NCBI GenBank assembly: GCA_022457155.1
Contig: JAJGOT010000200.1
Location: 806,001-870,000, forward strand
Origin: Cladopsammia gracilis
Lineage: Eukaryota; Cnidaria; Anthozoa; Scleractinia; Dendrophylliidae
Direction of reading: 5' to 3'
DNA length: 64,000 bases
Shown here: piece by piece, positions 1 to 11,000 of the stretch
Layout: each line of letters starts with the position of its first letter
Numbering within the stretch: the stretch's first letter is position 1
Made by a program: the position numbers and the translations under genes
Notes under the pieces: model-generated
Told to the model about the DNA's origin: nothing
Databases searched by the model: none
The model's input: only the letters and a program-made list of their open reading frames with translations

Positions 1-2091
1 CCCACGCGTTTATCAAGAATGATCATAGAATAAAGTTACAAATGGACTTACGTGATGTAGTGTTTCATTCCAAATGTGCCGTTACTTTTGTGCTGTTGAA
101 TAACCGGTGTTGAATAACTGAAATCAGTTTCTTCCGGGATTTTTAGCAGCTACAACGGTCCAATCAAATTCGAAACGATCGTGTCTGTAATTTTTTGAAT
201 GGTCTCGCATTTCACGTCTGTTATTAAATTTTAACTTGTCAGCCGTCTTGCGGGATGGTTTCGTATTACGGCATCTGGAAATAGGGAGAAGAGAAAATTG
301 ACAAGGGACGAAACTCATTTGAGGACAAATTTCTTCCGAAGCTGTTCCGCCTCTTAACCGTCGGAATTAGGCCGTATACCACAATGAGTAGCAGTTGATG
401 TCAGACCGTTTATTTTCCGTGGAAAACACATTATTCACTAGTGAAATAAACAAAAATCTTTAGCTCCTTTATCGTAGTATCAATGACTTAACTTGAGTGG
501 ACCGGAAGTTGCCCTACACGGTGTGGCGTTGTGTTTATCAATCAATATCTTTTGTTCAAGTGACGTTTTCCACGCGCTAAATACATGCCAGAATATTTGT
601 CGCTCTATGTTTCTGGTTGTCTCGTGTGTAATTTATTTTCTTTCGCGGGGTTTCCTTTTCCTTCTTGGTGCACGCTCTGCATTCAAATATTCGATTTTAA
701 ATCATCTATAACAGAATATCCAAGTTAGAGTTTGTCATTGTTTTTGAAACAAACACAGCTGCCAATCGCTGAAATTAGTACCTCTGAGAATGATCATTGT
801 CAGTGACAAAATACTGCAGTTTCTATCCTCTGCCCACCATTTTGAAAGTCAGGAGGAGGCCCTGGGGACCAGGTTGGTCCACCCACCTATACTGTACATG
901 TAAACGAGGCAAATTGAAGGGGTGAGTGGAATAAAGCCCCAAGTGAATTCTGATCAACTGCTAGATTCTCCTGACAGTCTGTCTTGTACAGTGTTTATGC
1001 TCATGTAACAAAGGGAGAATTTGGCTATAGATAAGGAGTCACTTAGGGCCTTATCCCAAACTGAAATAAGGCCCTAAGTGACCCCTGATCTGAAACCAAA
1101 TTCTTCCTTTGTTACATGAGCATATACAAGACAAACTGGAAGGAGAATCTAACATTTGATCAGAAGTCACTTAGGAATTTATTCCACTCACCCCTTCGAT
1201 TATATTTCCTTTTATGTTGATCTGCTCTTGTATTTGATTCAATAATGGTAGCAAGTCTTGTTAGTTTTACTTCACCAAACATTAAAATGGCCCCACCCTG
1301 GAGCTTGGGCAGTAGAGGTCAAGTTAATGCCCCACTTATGCTTGGCTTCCCATCCTCTGCGATTGTTATAAATGTGCTATGGAGACACAGGATATAGGGT
1401 AACAAAATCATCTTGCCAAAAATATAGAGGGACAAGGGGAGGGGGTCGGGGAGAAAGGGGGTTTATAGCCGAATTCATTAATCCGCAAAAATGTTTTGAA
1501 TCCGAATCCTCAGATTATTTGTGAATTAGTTTTGAGATGTAATAAAAAATCTTCTGACTTGAATCATTGGAAATGCCTTGTGTACATGTACTAAGGGATT
1601 ATTAAATTTTGTTTTTAGGGAAAAGGTCTTCTTAAGTTTCCCGTGCATTGCAAGTCAAGCCGTCAACAAAATATTTTTTATATATTAAGCAACAGCATAG
1701 TTTGATTGCACATGTACGTAATCTCTGTCGTGATGAAATTGAGAAAAACAGGTCTGTTACGGATTAAGATCCAAGATACAAACGCAAAAAGCACAAATCT
1801 ATGGGTCCAAAAATGGGATTCATCAGTAATCTGCAAGTAGGATCCACAAATCTGTTAAATTTTTTCTCTGAATTCAAAATAGGGGCTACATGTAAATTAT
1901 TTACAAAACCTATATTCACAACCCCTTGTGAAAAGATGGAGTGGGAACCCACTAGAAAAAGCATTTGCGAGATAAATAAGGAAGGAGAGACACTGTTGTT
2001 TGAAAGATATACATGTATATACATTGTATACATAATTGTATATATAGACAGTTAAAGTGAGAACAGAAATTTTCACATATATATATATATA
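1..2091. other. Presumed CTH intron / non-coding, one foldback element
   Basis: No exon with splice borders and a recognisable protein match was found on either strand. Because the first CTH exon in the window (8073) begins mid-codon, this stretch is inferred to be intronic or to lie between CTH exons. The only structure seen is the large inverted repeat at 911-1202 and a short AT microsatellite near 2077-2090. Confidence 0.5.
911..1202. repeat. Foldback (MITE-like) inverted repeat, ~130-bp arms
   Basis: The left arm (about 911-1045) and right arm (about 1072-1202) are imperfect reverse complements. The outer ends GGGGTGAGTGGAATAAA and TTTATTCCACTCACCCC match, as do the inner GGGCCTTAT and ATAAGGCCC. 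The loop is under 15 bp. No coding capacity is seen. The structure fits a foldback or MITE-type DNA element. No target duplication could be assigned with confidence. Confidence 0.75.
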
Positions 2092-2944
2092 CCTTGGTTC
2101 AAATTTTATTTTCCTTTGTTTAAAGGTCGGTACACACTAGGCGACATCTCGCTGCAACATGTCGCACAGGTGGGGCGACAAGTTGCTGCAACAGCTCACG
2201 GCAACACAAGATTTCGGACAAGGGGGAATGTTAACTAGTTTCATTGATTCAATATGGCAATAATTCAATAAAGCTTGTGTACGAATATTGTGCCATCTTT
2301 TCTTTATTTCTTCATCGTTTTTCGGTAGATTCGATTTCGGTAGATTTTCGGTAGATTAGACCGCTTCAACTTTGCCACCAAAGGAATGATTGCCTTCCTT
2401 TGGGCTTGTTTTTTGCCTAGTCTTTATGACCTTTGTCCCAAAGTATTCTGTTCTCTTTATAAAATTGAATTAACATCTTCGTGGTGGTCACGTTCCATGC
2501 TGAACTGGAAGAAGTTTCCTCAGATTGCTCTGATTTGTCTTCCACATGTTCAGTCGCCATCTTAAAAGGGTCATAAAAGGATCACGGGAATATGAATGTT
2601 GCTCTTTGATTGGTTGATTAATTTTTTGTTGCAGCGATATATTTGCAGAAGCGTTCACACGCTGCGAAACGCTCCGATATAACAAATTTTAATCTTTTTG
2701 TCGCCGCAACAAGTTGCACAAATTCTGTGTGATTTGATTTTCTGCAACGTGTTGCTGCGACAAAATTTTGTTGCAGCGACAAATATTTTGTTTAAATTCT
2801 CCAGTACACACGAAGCGATTTGTCGCTGCGACATGTCGCCGCGACGTATTGCAGCGACATATCGCCTAGTGTGTACCGACCTTAAAACTCATTATCATAC
2901 ATTACCATATCCAAAAACAAAGGAAAATAAAATTTGAACCAAGG
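2092..2944. mobile_element. Outer TIR element, split by a second TIR element
   Basis: The segment 2092-2124 (starting CCTTGGTTCAAATTTTATTT) is the reverse complement of 2911-2944 (ending AAATTTGAACCAAGG). Between them sits another complete TIR element (2125-2881), so this looks like a nested insertion. The right terminal part recurs downstream in the tandem duplication and again after the gypsy element. No transposase is visible. Confidence 0.6.
2125..2881. mobile_element. Non-autonomous DNA transposon (MITE), TIR GGTCGGTACACACTAGGCGA
   Basis: Terminal inverted repeats GGTCGGTACACACTAGGCGA (2125) and its complement ending at 2881 are flanked by TTAAA on both sides (2120-2124 and 2882-2886), which reads as a target duplication (TTAA or TTAAA). 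The interior is rich in TTGCTGC/GCAGCGAC-type words on both strands and has no long ORF. A TTAA-type target would suit piggyBac-like mobilisation, but this family assignment is inference. Confidence 0.7.
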
Positions 2945-3230
2945 ATAAAATTGAACCACAACATATATATAGGGAAATTAAATGTTGCAGTAAGTTGATA
3001 TTTTTCAACCCCTAAAAAGGGTAAGGGGGACAGAAAAAAGGAAGCTTGCAAAACCCTTGCATATGTACCGCAGAAAAATAATCTTAGTGTCCACTGACTT
3101 AATTATCAAATATTGTTTAAATTCTCCAGTACACACGAAGCGATTTGTCGCTGCGACATGTCGCCGCGACGTATTGCAGCGACATATCGCCTAGTGTGTA
3201 CCGACCTTAAAACTCATTATCATACATTAC

Positions 3231-3369
3231 TGTACAATTCACAGAATAGTTTAACAACAACAACAACACATCTTTATTCAAGATGGCGACCTGTGTAAGC
3301 ACATGGTCCCAGCATGCAATGCGCAAGGCAAACATGATTGACAAAGGTAGAGAATGGCCTAACCCTACA
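3231..3369 (-). repeat. 3' LTR of the gypsy element
   Basis: This 139-bp direct repeat begins TGTACAATTCACAG and ends CCTAACCCTACA on the + strand. It is identical to 7657-7795. The left flank ATTAC matches the base run right of the other LTR. A CAA microsatellite lies inside. Confidence 0.95.
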
Positions 3370-3613
3370 CCTCCCTTCCTAGTACCGAATAATCTATTGA
3401 AACTGAATAACAAAGATAATCAATCTAACGTCCATCAAACATTATCGTATCCAAAGTCTTAATCTGACGATAAAATGTGGAGGCAAAGGTTTACAGCTCT
3501 AACAATTAAAGTCTCTCAAATGCTAATGTTTTAATAGGGCCTAACCCAAACAGAAACGGTATTATTGGGATAACTGCCCTGAACAGAGTCAAACACTTAG
3601 CGTCCGTAGTAAA

Positions 3614-5043
3614 CTACAAGTCCAACCGGTTAGGAGGTCTGACTATCCTTCCAGAACGTGTTTGAGTCAGTGCTGATTCTCTGCAAACAGGCTGCTTTTG
3701 GCAAGCTTCTGAGGTAACACCGGGGAAGTGAAATGCACCTGCTGAATGTCCTTCCGAGTCATGAACAGGTAGATCACTGGCAGAGCTAGTGAGGGTGGCT
3801 TGGTTATCTGCGATGACAGGGGTAGATTGGCTTCCAGTTTTGACAAGGGCAGATCTGTTACGACGTACTGTGCCTTTCTCTGTTTCAATGAGGTAGGACC
3901 GGGGATGCTGGGTATGTCCTTGTACTTTCCCTAGTCTATCTTGATCTCTGATCCATACTGATTCACCGGTTGTCAAATCCGGAAGTTCCTGTACTTGATG
4001 CCGGTAGTCAAAGTTTTTCTTCTGGTTAGATCTGTAAATCTCTTCTTTCTTCGCAACTTCTTCACGCTCTCTGAGTAGATTTCTGGGAACCAAGGTACCA
4101 GGGAGTACAGGGAGCTGGGTTCGCAGTCTTCTCCCCATCAACAGCTCACTAGGTGAGAGGCCATTTTGCAAGGGAGTGGATCTGTAGGTGAGCAGCGCAA
4201 GGTAGGGGTCTTCATTCTTCTTTAACAGTCCCTTGGCAGTCCTTACAGCCCTTTCGACCTCTCCATTGGCTTGAGGGTATCTGGGTGAGCTGGTAAGGTG
4301 GACAAACCCATAACTGGCAGCGAATTCTTGGAAGGATTCTGCACTAAAGCATGGCCCATTATCTGAAATCACTATGTCTGGTATTCCATGGGTTGCATAT
4401 AGCTCTTTGGATGCTGTGACCACACTCTCTGCAGTTTGTGTTTTGAGATGCTTGATTTCAATCCATCTTGAGTAGTAATCAACTGTGATGAGGTATGTTC
4501 GTCCCCCATGATCAAACAGATCCATGCTTACTCTCTCCCAAGGACGACTAGGGAAAGAGGAAGGCATCAAGGGTTCCTTAGGTTCTGGTAGTTCCTTTGC
4601 ACATGTGAAGCACGATTTGATCAGGTCTTCGATTGCTCCGGATAGCCCTGGCCACCAAACTGACATACGAGCTCTGGCACGACATTTGTTAATGCCAAGA
4701 TGGCCACGATGGATGCAATCTAGGACTTCCAGTCTAAGAACTCGTGGGATTACAATGCATTCATCATAGAGGAGGAGATCATCAACGACTGCCAGGTGGG
4801 CTCTGTGTTCCCAGTATGGACGGAGTAAAGGCTGTTGTGGCATGTACAGTGGCCATCCCTCTTGACAAAATCTTCTGACTTGTGTACATTCCTCATCACT
4901 TTTCTGGGCATTTCTGATCTCCTGAAGACGTTGGGCACTGGCAGGAAGACTGCCCGTTGCGCAGCTGGCAAAGGTTTCAACTTCTTCAATAAACTGGATG
5001 TCCGAAGCTTCTGGGGTACATGAAGGGGCACGTGAGAGTGCAT
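3614..5043 (-). CDS. Gypsy integrase part of pol (frame-shifted from upstream ORF)
   Basis: The open frame has an HHCC zinc-binding region (H-x3-H in HRGHLGINK, then CFTCAKELP). It also has the DDE integrase core (MDLFDHGG, ISDNGPCFSAESF, PQANGEVERAV) and a basic C-terminal tail ending at 3614. The same frame is open leftward from about 5043, where the upstream RNase H frame fails at a short repeated word, so a small deletion between short repeats is the likely cause. A first internal ATG lies at 4843. Integrase inserts the element's DNA copy into the host genome; here it would normally be released from a Gag-Pol polyprotein, which the frame break prevents. Confidence 0.88.
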
Positions 5044-7629
5044 CAGTTTTCCAGGGACGTGGAGGACGTCAGGGTTGTACCTCATCATCCTGAGACATAA
5101 GCGTAGTATCCGGGGTGGCATCTTAGATAGTGCAGTTGTGGTCAGAAGGGGTACAAGGGGCTTGTGATCTGTTTCTAAAGTGAAGCTGAGTCCAAGCACA
5201 TATTCTTCAAGGCGTTCACATGCCCAGACTGAGGCAAGAGCCTCTTTCTCGACAACGGCATAGTTCTTTTCAGCATCAGTGAGGGATCTTGAGATGTAGC
5301 AGATGGGACGGCGCTGTCCATTGTCTTGAGCCTGAAGGAGAACTGCTCCAAGCCCAGTTGATGAGGCATCCGCTGCAATGAATGTTTGACGACGAGGGTC
5401 ATAGTGTGCAAGGACTTCGGGTGATACAAGGATCTCTTTAACTCGCTGAAAGGCCGTTTGCTGAGCCTCTCCCCAGTACCATGTAGTTTCCTTGCGAAGC
5501 AGTTGGCGCAAGGGTTCATTTAGGTCAGCCAGTCCTGGAATGAACTTGCCCAACTGGTTTACCATCCCCATGAACCTCTGCAGCTCAGTTGTATTAGACG
5601 GGGCTGGGAACTGGGCAATGGCTTTTGTTTTATCTGGATCGGCATGAACTCCTTGAGCATCAACAATGTGCCCCAGGAACCTGATTCTTCCTTGAGAGAA
5701 CTCGCACTTCTGTACGTTCAGTGTCAGGCCAGCTTCTTGGAGACGGAACAGAACAGCCCGGACACGTACGTCATGTTCCATTTGATTCCTACCATGGATG
5801 AGGATGTCATCCATCCGGCATATCACCCCGTCAAGACCCTCCAGGATAGCTGACATGGTCCGCTGGAATATCTCGGGCGCAGAACTGATTCCAAAGGGCA
5901 ATCTGTTAAAGCAGTAGCGGCCGAATGGCGTGATGAAAGTTGTTAGTAGCTTTGAATCTTCATCCAAAGGGATTTGCCAAAACCCACTGTTAGCATCTAG
6001 TTTTGTGAACACTCTACTTTCTCCTAGCATGGCAAGGCTTTCATCAACTGAGCCCATGGGATGAATTTCACGTTTGACGGCCTTGTTCAGGGGCTTTAAG
6101 TCTACACAGATCCGCACTCGGCCATTGGCTTTTAGTACAGGAACAATACCAGAGCACCACTCTGTGGGGGCAGTGACTGGGGAAATGACCCCTTGTCGTA
6201 ACATTGAGTCAATTTCATTCTTTACTTTGGGTAGCAATGGATGTGGGATCCTCCTTGGAGTGTAGAGACACGCTGGCTCGACTTCTGGATTGAGCTTGAT
6301 TCGGTATTCGGTTTTCAGTTTTCCCAGGCCTGTGAAGAGTTGAGGGAATTCTTCTTTGAAATCAGCAGGCTGAGTAACCACCTCTCCGATACGAGCAATC
6401 AAACCCAGGTCAACACAAGCTTTCTTACTGAGGAGGGAATACAGCTGATCCTTGAGAACATAGACTGGTTCGGTTATCTTGTGACCTTTGCACTCCAACG
6501 AGGCGTTAAAGGTGCCAATGACTGAGAGAATGGTGCCGCCTGGACCTCTTAAGATCTGCTGGGTATTTGATAACTGCTTGTCTTTAAGCCATGGTTCCCT
6601 GTCACTGACAATGGAAACTGCCGCTCCGGTATCCAATTTGAAGCGTGTGTCGTGGCCATCCACCTTGACAACGGCAGTCCAGAAGTCTCCTTTACCATTA
6701 TAGACTTCACCGAGGAAGGGAACGTCGACTTCTTCGGGATCTGTAACTTCGTTAACGGTCGTTCGCTTCGCCGGCTGCTTTCTAGAGAGACAAACAGTGT
6801 GAAAGTGACCTTGTTTATGGCAGTTGTTGCAGGTTACATCTTTTGCAGGGCATAATTCCCGTCTGTGCTGCTGTCGACCGCACCAAATGCATTTTCTCTC
6901 GGACTTTGGTTGGGTTTCGTTTGCCTTTGTTGATTTTTTGTCAGGCTTGTGCTTCTCCACCAAATTAACGCCAGACGAATGGGAAGCTGAACTAGAGTCA
7001 GAATTTCCTCGAATGAGGTCCCTACTCTGCTTTCTTGCTTCAGATTGACGACTCATTGGTACGGCCTGTTCGAGGGTTAAGTCCGCTTTCGCTTGAAGAC
7101 GATCTGACAGTGTGTCGTCAAGAACCCCCACAACAATGCGGTCACGAATAAGGCCGTCTTTCAGAGAACCGTACTCACAGTCTTCTGCAAGCCTGTATAA
7201 ATCTTGAATGAAAGCATCCACTGACTCACCAAGTAACTGGTGCCGTTTGTTAAAACGGGCTCTTTGTACTATCAAATTGCGGCGAACATCGAAGTAACCG
7301 TTGAGGGCGGTGCGAACTTCGTCGTACGTAGCTTTGTTTTCGTCGATTCGGAGAGTGGCTAGGATGTCGTCTGCACAGTCTCCCATGGCATACAGGAAGG
7401 TGCTCACTTGCTCGTGTTCGGGTTTATTCTTGAGTCCGGAAGCGATTCTGTAGCGTTCGAAGCGACGGCTCCATTTCATCCAGCACTCCGCTTGTTTTGG
7501 TCCGTTCGCGCCATCGAACTTCGCAGGGAGTGGAAGTTGACTCGGCTGTTGCGGATTAATTTCGTTCTCTTGTGCTCCCGAAGGCAACCCTGAGGTTTCT
7601 TGGTGTGATTCTGCTTCTGTGTCGGGCAT
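4750..7629 (-). CDS. Gypsy gag-protease-RT-RNase H open reading frame
   Basis: I place the start at the ATG at 7629 (MPDTEAESHQ) rather than further upstream, because upstream codons read through the LTR. In order the protein shows a Gag domain, two CCHC zinc knuckles (CIWCGRQQHRRELC and CNNCHKQGHFHTVC, both C-x2-C-x4-H-x4-C), and an aspartic protease core (LDTGAAVSIV). A reverse transcriptase follows, with a DD pair in MDDILIHG, then RNase H (AADASSTGLGAVLLQ, TDHKPL). After the RNase H region, near 5040, the frame stops matching the family and runs out-of-frame to a stop at 4750. The integrase continues in another frame. Function (replication of the element by reverse transcription) is from the family; activity of this copy is doubtful. 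Confidence 0.9.
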   Translation of the reverse strand: MPDTEAESHQETSGLPSGAQENEINPQQPSQLPLPAKFDGANGPKQAECWMKWSRRFERYRIASGLKNKPEHEQVSTFLYAMGDCADDILATLRIDENKATYDEVRTALNGYFDVRRNLIVQRARFNKRHQLLGESVDAFIQDLYRLAEDCEYGSLKDGLIRDRIVVGVLDDTLSDRLQAKADLTLEQAVPMSRQSEARKQSRDLIRGNSDSSSASHSSGVNLVEKHKPDKKSTKANETQPKSERKCIWCGRQQHRRELCPAKDVTCNNCHKQGHFHTVCLSRKQPAKRTTVNEVTDPEEVDVPFLGEVYNGKGDFWTAVVKVDGHDTRFKLDTGAAVSIVSDREPWLKDKQLSNTQQILRGPGGTILSVIGTFNASLECKGHKITEPVYVLKDQLYSLLSKKACVDLGLIARIGEVVTQPADFKEEFPQLFTGLGKLKTEYRIKLNPEVEPACLYTPRRIPHPLLPKVKNEIDSMLRQGVISPVTAPTEWCSGIVPVLKANGRVRICVDLKPLNKAVKREIHPMGSVDESLAMLGESRVFTKLDANSGFWQIPLDEDSKLLTTFITPFGRYCFNRLPFGISSAPEIFQRTMSAILEGLDGVICRMDDILIHGRNQMEHDVRVRAVLFRLQEAGLTLNVQKCEFSQGRIRFLGHIVDAQGVHADPDKTKAIAQFPAPSNTTELQRFMGMVNQLGKFIPGLADLNEPLRQLLRKETTWYWGEAQQTAFQRVKEILVSPEVLAHYDPRRQTFIAADASSTGLGAVLLQAQDNGQRRPICYISRSLTDAEKNYAVVEKEALASVWACERLEEYVLGLSFTLETDHKPLVPLLTTTALSKMPPRILRLCLRMMRYNPDVLHVPGKLMHSHVPLHVPQKLRTSSLLKKLKPLPAAQRAVFLPVPNVFRRSEMPRKVMRNVHKSEDFVKRDGHCTCHNSLYSVHTGNTEPTWQSLMISSSMMNAL

Positions 7630-7656
7630 TTTGAGGGTCAAGGACCGCTGCCACCA

Positions 7657-7795
7657 TGTACAATTCACAGAATAGTTTAACAACAACAACAACACATCTT
7701 TATTCAAGATGGCGACCTGTGTAAGCACATGGTCCCAGCATGCAATGCGCAAGGCAAACATGATTGACAAAGGTAGAGAATGGCCTAACCCTACA
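7657..7795 (-). repeat. 5' LTR of the gypsy element
   Basis: This is the second, identical 139-bp LTR, followed by the target duplication ATTAC (7796-7800). For a minus-strand element it is the 5' LTR and should carry the promoter. The Gag ATG lies 28 bp inside it (7629). Confidence 0.95.
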
Positions 7796-8072
7796 ATTAC
7801 CATATCCAAAAACAAAGGAAAATAAAATTTGAACCAAGGATAAAATTGAACCACAACATATATATAGGGAAATTAAATGTTGTAGTAAGTTGATATTTTT
7901 TAATCCCCTAAAAAGGGTAAGGGGGACAGAAAAAAGGAAGCTTGCAAAACCCTTGCATATGTACCGCAGAAAAATAATCTTAGTGTCCACTGACTTAATT
8001 ATCACCGGAGTGAGTGTCATTGAAACAATGAACAGTTTAATTGACACTTGCATGTCCCTGATTACTTTTCAG

Positions 8073-11000
8073 GTCTTGAATCATATCCGCAACATGAACT
8101 CGCTAAGAAACAGATGACAGGCTTTGGTGGAATGGTCACCTTCTTTATTAAGGGAGACTTGGAGAATTCAAAACAATTTTTTAAATCATCCGAGGTACAT
8201 TTCTCTCTTGTACTGTTATCAGCAGTGACGTTGTAGCTAATCTGTATACCAAGTTTAGACTCTTGTGATCATGAATTCACACACTGTAGTCATTGTACAA
8301 TAATTTTTTTAACTGTAATTCGCTTGCGAAACCCAGGGAGTGTGATATGAAACAAGAACAATAACAATATGACAAAGGAGAGCTCTGTTTGGCACAGGGA
8401 GAGGTTTATTTGAAGTTACAAGCACAGGACTAATACAAACAAACAAGTACCAACTGATCCTATACCTCTTCAAAATAAACCTCTCCGCCCACCAAACCCC
8501 AAAAAGAGCGAAACTGCCAAAATAAAACCTACGTCATGTGAATACTCTATGTCATGAGAGTAGCCCGCATGCGAGAAGCGACGAGAAGTTTAGCGGAAGT
8601 AGACAACTCTAAATAGGCTTGGTAAGCATTGGAGGACCAATCCCCGAAGATCTGAATAAGCTCGCCTGGAACCCCGGCGTTAAAAGCCCATGACGCCCCA
8701 CCCCTGCGAAATGAGTGCCCACGAAAGGAGGTGGAATCCGGAATTCCCGCCCGATGTAGACGCTCGCGAAAGCCCTGCACAAACTGTGTTTTAGTAATAG
8801 GAACTAACGCACCATCAGCCGACCTCAAAACAAATGCCGGAGTGGTAGATGAAGCAGGGATAAGAGTACACATAATATTGTACATGTGAACCGGGCACAA
8901 GGGGGACCCAGGAATTCTGACTTACGGAATGGTAAGCTTACGTTCCCCAAATTGAATGGTTTTAGTCCATTTGAATGTGACCAACAAGCCATCCGACGTG
9001 AAGACGATGTCCTCCCGACATAGATGGCGATTAGAATCAAACGCCTTACTCGACTGGGGAACGATATTAGAGATTCGCGCGAAAAGAAAAAAGGCGAACA
9101 AAAACGCTGTATTGTAAACCACATCTGCGATGTTTGAAAAATCACTAACTGCAATAACTGCCCTTAAAATAGAAGGAGTCACTGGGGGTGCCCTTTGTGG
9201 GCAATGCTGAGCTAACCGTGAAATCCCCCTAAGAGTAACTTTCAACTCAAACGACTACGTATAAGGAAATGAAAATCCAGCAATAACTTGTAAAAGCTTT
9301 ACCCCACTTAGATAATTCTGGACCGACTGTGGTGTTAAAGATCTACTTAAAAAACTGACAATATAGGCAGACAGTATCAAGACTAACAGGGAAAGATTCT
9401 AGATTAAAATAAATACAAAATGATAAGAATGTTCTCCATTGCGTGAGGTGATTCCGGTGTGTGCCTTCAGCATATGCCGCTCTGCGAGTGCGCTTCAACT
9501 CTGCACGTAGCTGAGTCAGTTCACAATCTGTTGGGAAAATTACGCAAAATCAGTGACTCTGAAATAATCCTCAGGAACTGTGACTTCAGCCAACGCATTA
9601 AAATTAGGCAGCGCACGGAACTGGAATGCGTAACGACTGTCCAAGTGCCAGCGGGATAACAAATCCGCCGCACGATTCTCGGAACTGCTAAGATGAACCG
9701 CCCGTAATTCAAACTCGTAACATGCAGCGTAAAACCAGAGGTCTCGTAAACCTGCTGCCAAGAAAGGGTCGCGAACTTTCCCGGAGTTGAGAGCCTGTAC
9801 CACAGCCAGGTTGTCGCAATGGACCAGGATCCGAAGTCCGGGCCACTGGGTCCCCCACAGCCGCACCGCTACCAAGATGGCTAATAACTCCAAATTGTGG
9901 ATGGCCAAGGACTGCTGAAGTACCACTTGAGGGAAACCAGTGTGAAAATAGTGAGTACTGGACAAACCACCACAACCAGTAAGACACGCGTCGGTCGAGA
10001 AAATGAAATCAGGCTCAGTCCAGATGTTGGTAGGAATGACCGAAATTCCATTATAAACACGTAAAAACCGCAACCACCACAGGATGTCTTGACGAAATTC
10101 GGAAGTAAGCTTGATGTGATGATGACCGCATTGCACCGTGCGCAGCAAAGCCAACATCCGAGATAAAAACAACCGACTTTGCCGCACACATTTGCAAACA
10201 AAGGCCAACTTGCCGATCAGTGATTGCAACTGTTTTTTGGAAGCCGATTTCTTGGCTGACCAGAACCGTAACAGTGCTTCCAGCTCTAGCAGCCGTTCTG
10301 GGGTGACAGACATTGTCATGTCCTGCGTGTCGAACTGCACGCCCAAGCAGGTGACCCGAGTCGAAGGAGATATCGCTTTATTGCAAGACTCTTCAAGCCC
10401 CAGCTCACGTAAAAGGTCGTAAAAGGTTCCCACAAAAGTTAAAGGCGGCTAGCTCCTCAGAAGGCCGAGACACGCCCATGAAGTCGTCTAGATAACTGAC
10501 TATGTCATGACCAGACTGTTCACAAATAAAACAAACAGCATTTGTTACTCGTTGACAAGCCATAGCCGCCACTCGAAGTCCCATAGGCAATACAGTGTCA
10601 AAATATAAATTGTCCTGCCAACAATGATGATTCAGCATGTCGCGCGATGTTTTGCTCCGTGCGAAAGCATCTGCCACAAATGTGTTTTACCCATTTACGC
10701 TCGTTTCGAATGAGCCCATAGTGATCATTTTTGTGCGGGCATTTTCCGCTCTGCCAATCCTTACAATAAAAGGTTCCTCGCGTTGAGGTCTGTTTATCCG
10801 AAGCGGAGGCCGATGTTCCAGCGATCTTTCCCGCGTAAGAGCTGTGTAGAAAGCGATTTTCAAGATGATGAAAGGAATCCCCCCGTTTCGCCCTTCCACG
10901 CTCGATCTCGAACAAAACAGCCGCGTGAAATTCCCGGACAGTGGGCCAAGGGAACTGGGCAGCCAAGTACATTAGAGCCGTTAAATGTTCTAGGCGCGCC

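Larger units (their letters stand above)
3231..7795 (-). mobile_element. Full-length gypsy-type LTR retrotransposon with 139-bp LTRs
   Basis: Two identical 139-bp LTRs (TG...CA; 3231-3369 and 7657-7795) are flanked by the 5-bp target duplication ATTAC. The element reads on the minus strand. Directly inside the 5' LTR is TGGTGGCAGCGGTCC, which begins with the TGG expected of a tRNA primer-binding site. Directly before the 3' LTR is a purine tract (AGGAAGGGAGGTG). Internal coding order is Gag with two zinc knuckles, protease, reverse transcriptase, RNase H and integrase, the Ty3/gypsy order. Identical LTRs imply a recent insertion. The pol frame is broken near 5040 (see the two CDS entries). 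Confidence 0.95.
2791..8004. repeat. 325-bp tandem duplication interrupted by the gypsy insertion
   Basis: The sequence from 2791 (TTTAAATTCTCCAGTACACA) to about 3115 is repeated from 3116. The second copy runs to 3230, is interrupted by the LTR element (3231-7795), and resumes at 7796, ending near 8004 (TTAATTATCA). The copies differ by only a few substitutions, for example GTTGCAG against GTTGTAG and a short change in the T/C-rich run. The order of events is readable: TIR element, then duplication, then retrotransposon. Confidence 0.85.

Noticed and set aside
7630..7854. Upstream extension of the gypsy ORF beyond the LTR
   Set aside because: The extra codons come from the LTR and flanking DNA; the first ATG inside the element (7629) is the credible start.
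1..8000. Further upstream CTH exons
   Set aside because: I scanned the plus strand for the conserved CTH motifs and splice borders and found none; they are probably left of the window, although a very short exon could be missed by eye.
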